5,544 bases of DNA, taken from the NCBI GenBank assembly GCA_035286745.1, contig DATECU010000259.1, positions 1 to 5,544 on the forward strand, written 5' to 3'. The translations under genes and the position numbers were made by a program. Under the pieces are notes generated by a model that saw nothing but the letters and a program-made list of their open reading frames with translations, had not been told where the DNA came from and did not search any database. Below, piece by piece: positions 4,377 to 5,544 of the stretch. The first letter of the stretch is position 1. Each line of letters begins with the position of its first letter. The DNA is from DATECU01 sp035286745. GTDB taxonomy: Bacteria > Acidobacteriota > Vicinamibacteria > Fen-336.

Positions 4377-5544
4377 GAGCCCCTCGTCTCCGTCATCTGC
4401 TCGCCTTCCCCCTCCTTCTCCTGTCCCTCGAATCCGTCGCCGCCAGCCGGACCGTCGATCTTCTGGTGACGCACGCCACCGTCGTCACCATGGACCCCCA
4501 GCGCCAGATCATCCCAGACGGAGCCGTGGCCATCGACGGCGGTCGCATTGTGGCGGTGGCTACCGCCGCCGAGATCAAGGGTCGCTATCGCGCACGCACC
4601 ACGCTCGACGCCAGGGGCACGCTGCTGATCCCCGGCCTGGTGAACGCCCACACCCACGCCCCGATGGTTCTGTTCCGCGGCATCGCCGACGATCTCGCCC
4701 TCATGGACTGGCTGCAGGGCACCATCTTCCCGGCCGAGAAGGCCAACGTCACGGCGGCGTTCGTGAAATCCGGTACGCGTTTGGCGGCCCTGGAGATGAT
4801 CCGCTCCGGGACCACCACCTTCGCCGACATGTACTACTTCGAGGATCAGGTGGCGGAGGCCGCCAAGGAAGCGGGCCTGCGGGTGGTGGCCGGCGAGACC
4901 CTGATCGAGTTCCCGGCCCCCGACAACAAGTCGATCCCCGCGGCCCTCGCCTACACCGAACGCTTCCTCGCCCGCTGGAAGGACGATCCCCTGGTCACCG
5001 CGGCGGTGGCGCCCCACTCCGCCTACCTGGCGGGCCCGGAGACCTTGCGGTCGGCCCGGGACCTGGCCGACCGCTTCGAAGCGCCCATCCTCACCCACCT
5101 CTCGGAGTCGGCGGCCGAGCAACAGCAGATCCGCGAGCGCTACGGCAGGACCCCCACCGAGCACCTGCGCGAGGTCGGCCTACTGCGCAAGGGAGTGCTG
5201 GGCGCCCACGGCGTCTGGCTCACGGCGTCGGACCGGAGCATCCTCAAGAGCGCGGGGGCCGGCGTGGCGCACTGTCCGCAGAGCAACATGAAGCTGGCCT
5301 CGGGCGCAGCCCCGGTCCGCGAGATGCTGGGCGAGGGCCTGGCGCTGGGCCTGGGCACCGACGGCGCCGCCAGCAACAACGACCAGGACATGTTCGAGGA
5401 GATGCTGTCGGCGGCTCTTCTGGCCAAGCAGACCTCCGGCGACCCAACCGCGGCCCCGGCGGCAGCGGTGCTGGAGATGGCGACCCTGGGCGGAGCCCGG
5501 TCGCTAGGCATGGAGGACCGGATCGGCTCCATCGAGGCGGGGGA
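4373..5544 (+). CDS. mtaD: MTA/SAH-deaminase-like amidohydrolase with predicted signal peptide (3' end outside window)
   Basis: Metal-dependent amidohydrolase of the 5'-methylthioadenosine / S-adenosylhomocysteine deaminase group, converting the adenine moiety to hypoxanthine. Some relatives also accept adenosine. 390 residues are present; probably some 60-80 C-terminal residues are missing. Numbering from CTG 4373: metal ligands H93 and H95 (NAHTH), H242 in THLSES with E245, H279 (GAHG) and D330 (GTDGAASNN). H215 (APHSAY) and HCPQSNMKLASG from 300 are typical substrate-site segments; C301 replaces the more usual Asn. ADDLALMDWL (105-114) is characteristic of the group. The first residues form a signal peptide: RAPRLRH, then the hydrophobic core LLAFPLLLLSL, then VAA before Ser25. 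The CTG overlaps the cdd stop (CTGA) with GGAGG five bases upstream. The alternative start GTG 4466 would drop the signal and clip the first strand. Export implies a periplasmic enzyme, unusual for this family. Family assignment is firm, exact substrate is not. Confidence 0.85.
   Translation, partial: MRAPRLRHLLAFPLLLLSLESVAASRTVDLLVTHATVVTMDPQRQIIPDGAVAIDGGRIVAVATAAEIKGRYRARTTLDARGTLLIPGLVNAHTHAPMVLFRGIADDLALMDWLQGTIFPAEKANVTAAFVKSGTRLAALEMIRSGTTTFADMYYFEDQVAEAAKEAGLRVVAGETLIEFPAPDNKSIPAALAYTERFLARWKDDPLVTAAVAPHSAYLAGPETLRSARDLADRFEAPILTHLSESAAEQQQIRERYGRTPTEHLREVGLLRKGVLGAHGVWLTASDRSILKSAGAGVAHCPQSNMKLASGAAPVREMLGEGLALGLGTDGAASNNDQDMFEEMLSAALLAKQTSGDPTAAPAAAVLEMATLGGARSLGMEDRIGSIEAG

Noticed and set aside
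4292..5164. Antisense open frame (290 codons) opposite the amidohydrolase
   Set aside because: The sense strand encodes all metal ligands of a known family. The antisense product is a Gly/Arg/His-rich mirror typical of high-GC shadow frames.
4373..5544. Chlorohydrolase (AtzA/TrzN-like) or guanine deaminase identity for the amidohydrolase
   Set aside because: The fold and metal ligands are shared, but ADDLALMDWL, APHSAY and SNMKLASG together favour the MTA/SAH deaminase group. Exact substrate is left open.
1..5544. CRISPR arrays, insertion sequences, tRNA or rRNA genes, prophage or toxin-antitoxin content
   Set aside because: No spaced repeats, terminal inverted repeats, cloverleaf-like segments or recognisable accessory genes were seen. 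Coding density and composition are uniform across the window.

Overview
The window is strongly GC-rich DNA, with G or C at most third codon positions. Genes are tightly packed, all on the + strand, and nothing in it looks like a mobile element. A Sec-type signal peptide, a CNT-family transporter and AAGGAGG-type ribosome sites fit a free-living, probably Gram-negative bacterium. An Acidobacteriota- or deltaproteobacteria-like origin is only a guess from protein style and cannot be proved here.

Layout. (1) Bases 3-197 hold the C-terminal end of an unrecognised basic, proline-rich protein. (2) Eight bases later comes a complete pyrimidine-nucleoside (thymidine) phosphorylase, 206-1513. (3) A 160-base gap (1514-1673) is the only real regulatory region. 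It holds two different perfect or near-perfect tandem repeats, a sigma70-like promoter with 17-base spacing, and a strong Shine-Dalgarno site. (4) From 1674 an operon runs to the window edge: a concentrative nucleoside transporter (NupC/CNT), a possible 26-codon minicistron, a trimeric-type purine nucleoside phosphorylase, a cytidine deaminase, and an MTA/SAH-deaminase-like amidohydrolase cut off by the window end.

How the genes fit together. This is a nucleoside scavenging and catabolic locus. The transporter imports nucleosides. Cytidine deaminase turns cytidine or deoxycytidine into uridine or deoxyuridine. The pyrimidine phosphorylase and the purine phosphorylase then release base plus (deoxy)ribose-1-phosphate. 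The purine phosphorylase carries the Asn typical of enzymes limited to 6-oxopurines, so adenosine-type nucleosides need prior deamination. The last gene could supply that step. No phosphopentomutase, deoxyribose-phosphate aldolase or recognisable regulator gene is in the window.

Most notable points. The amidohydrolase appears to start at a CTG codon that overlaps the cdd stop and adds a clear signal peptide, which standard start calling would miss. All junctions downstream of nupC are NTGA stop/start overlaps if the minicistron is accepted. The restart site at the end of nupC is repeated (18 of 20 bases) at the start of the purine phosphorylase gene. The tandem repeats just upstream of the nupC promoter look like binding sites for an unknown regulator.
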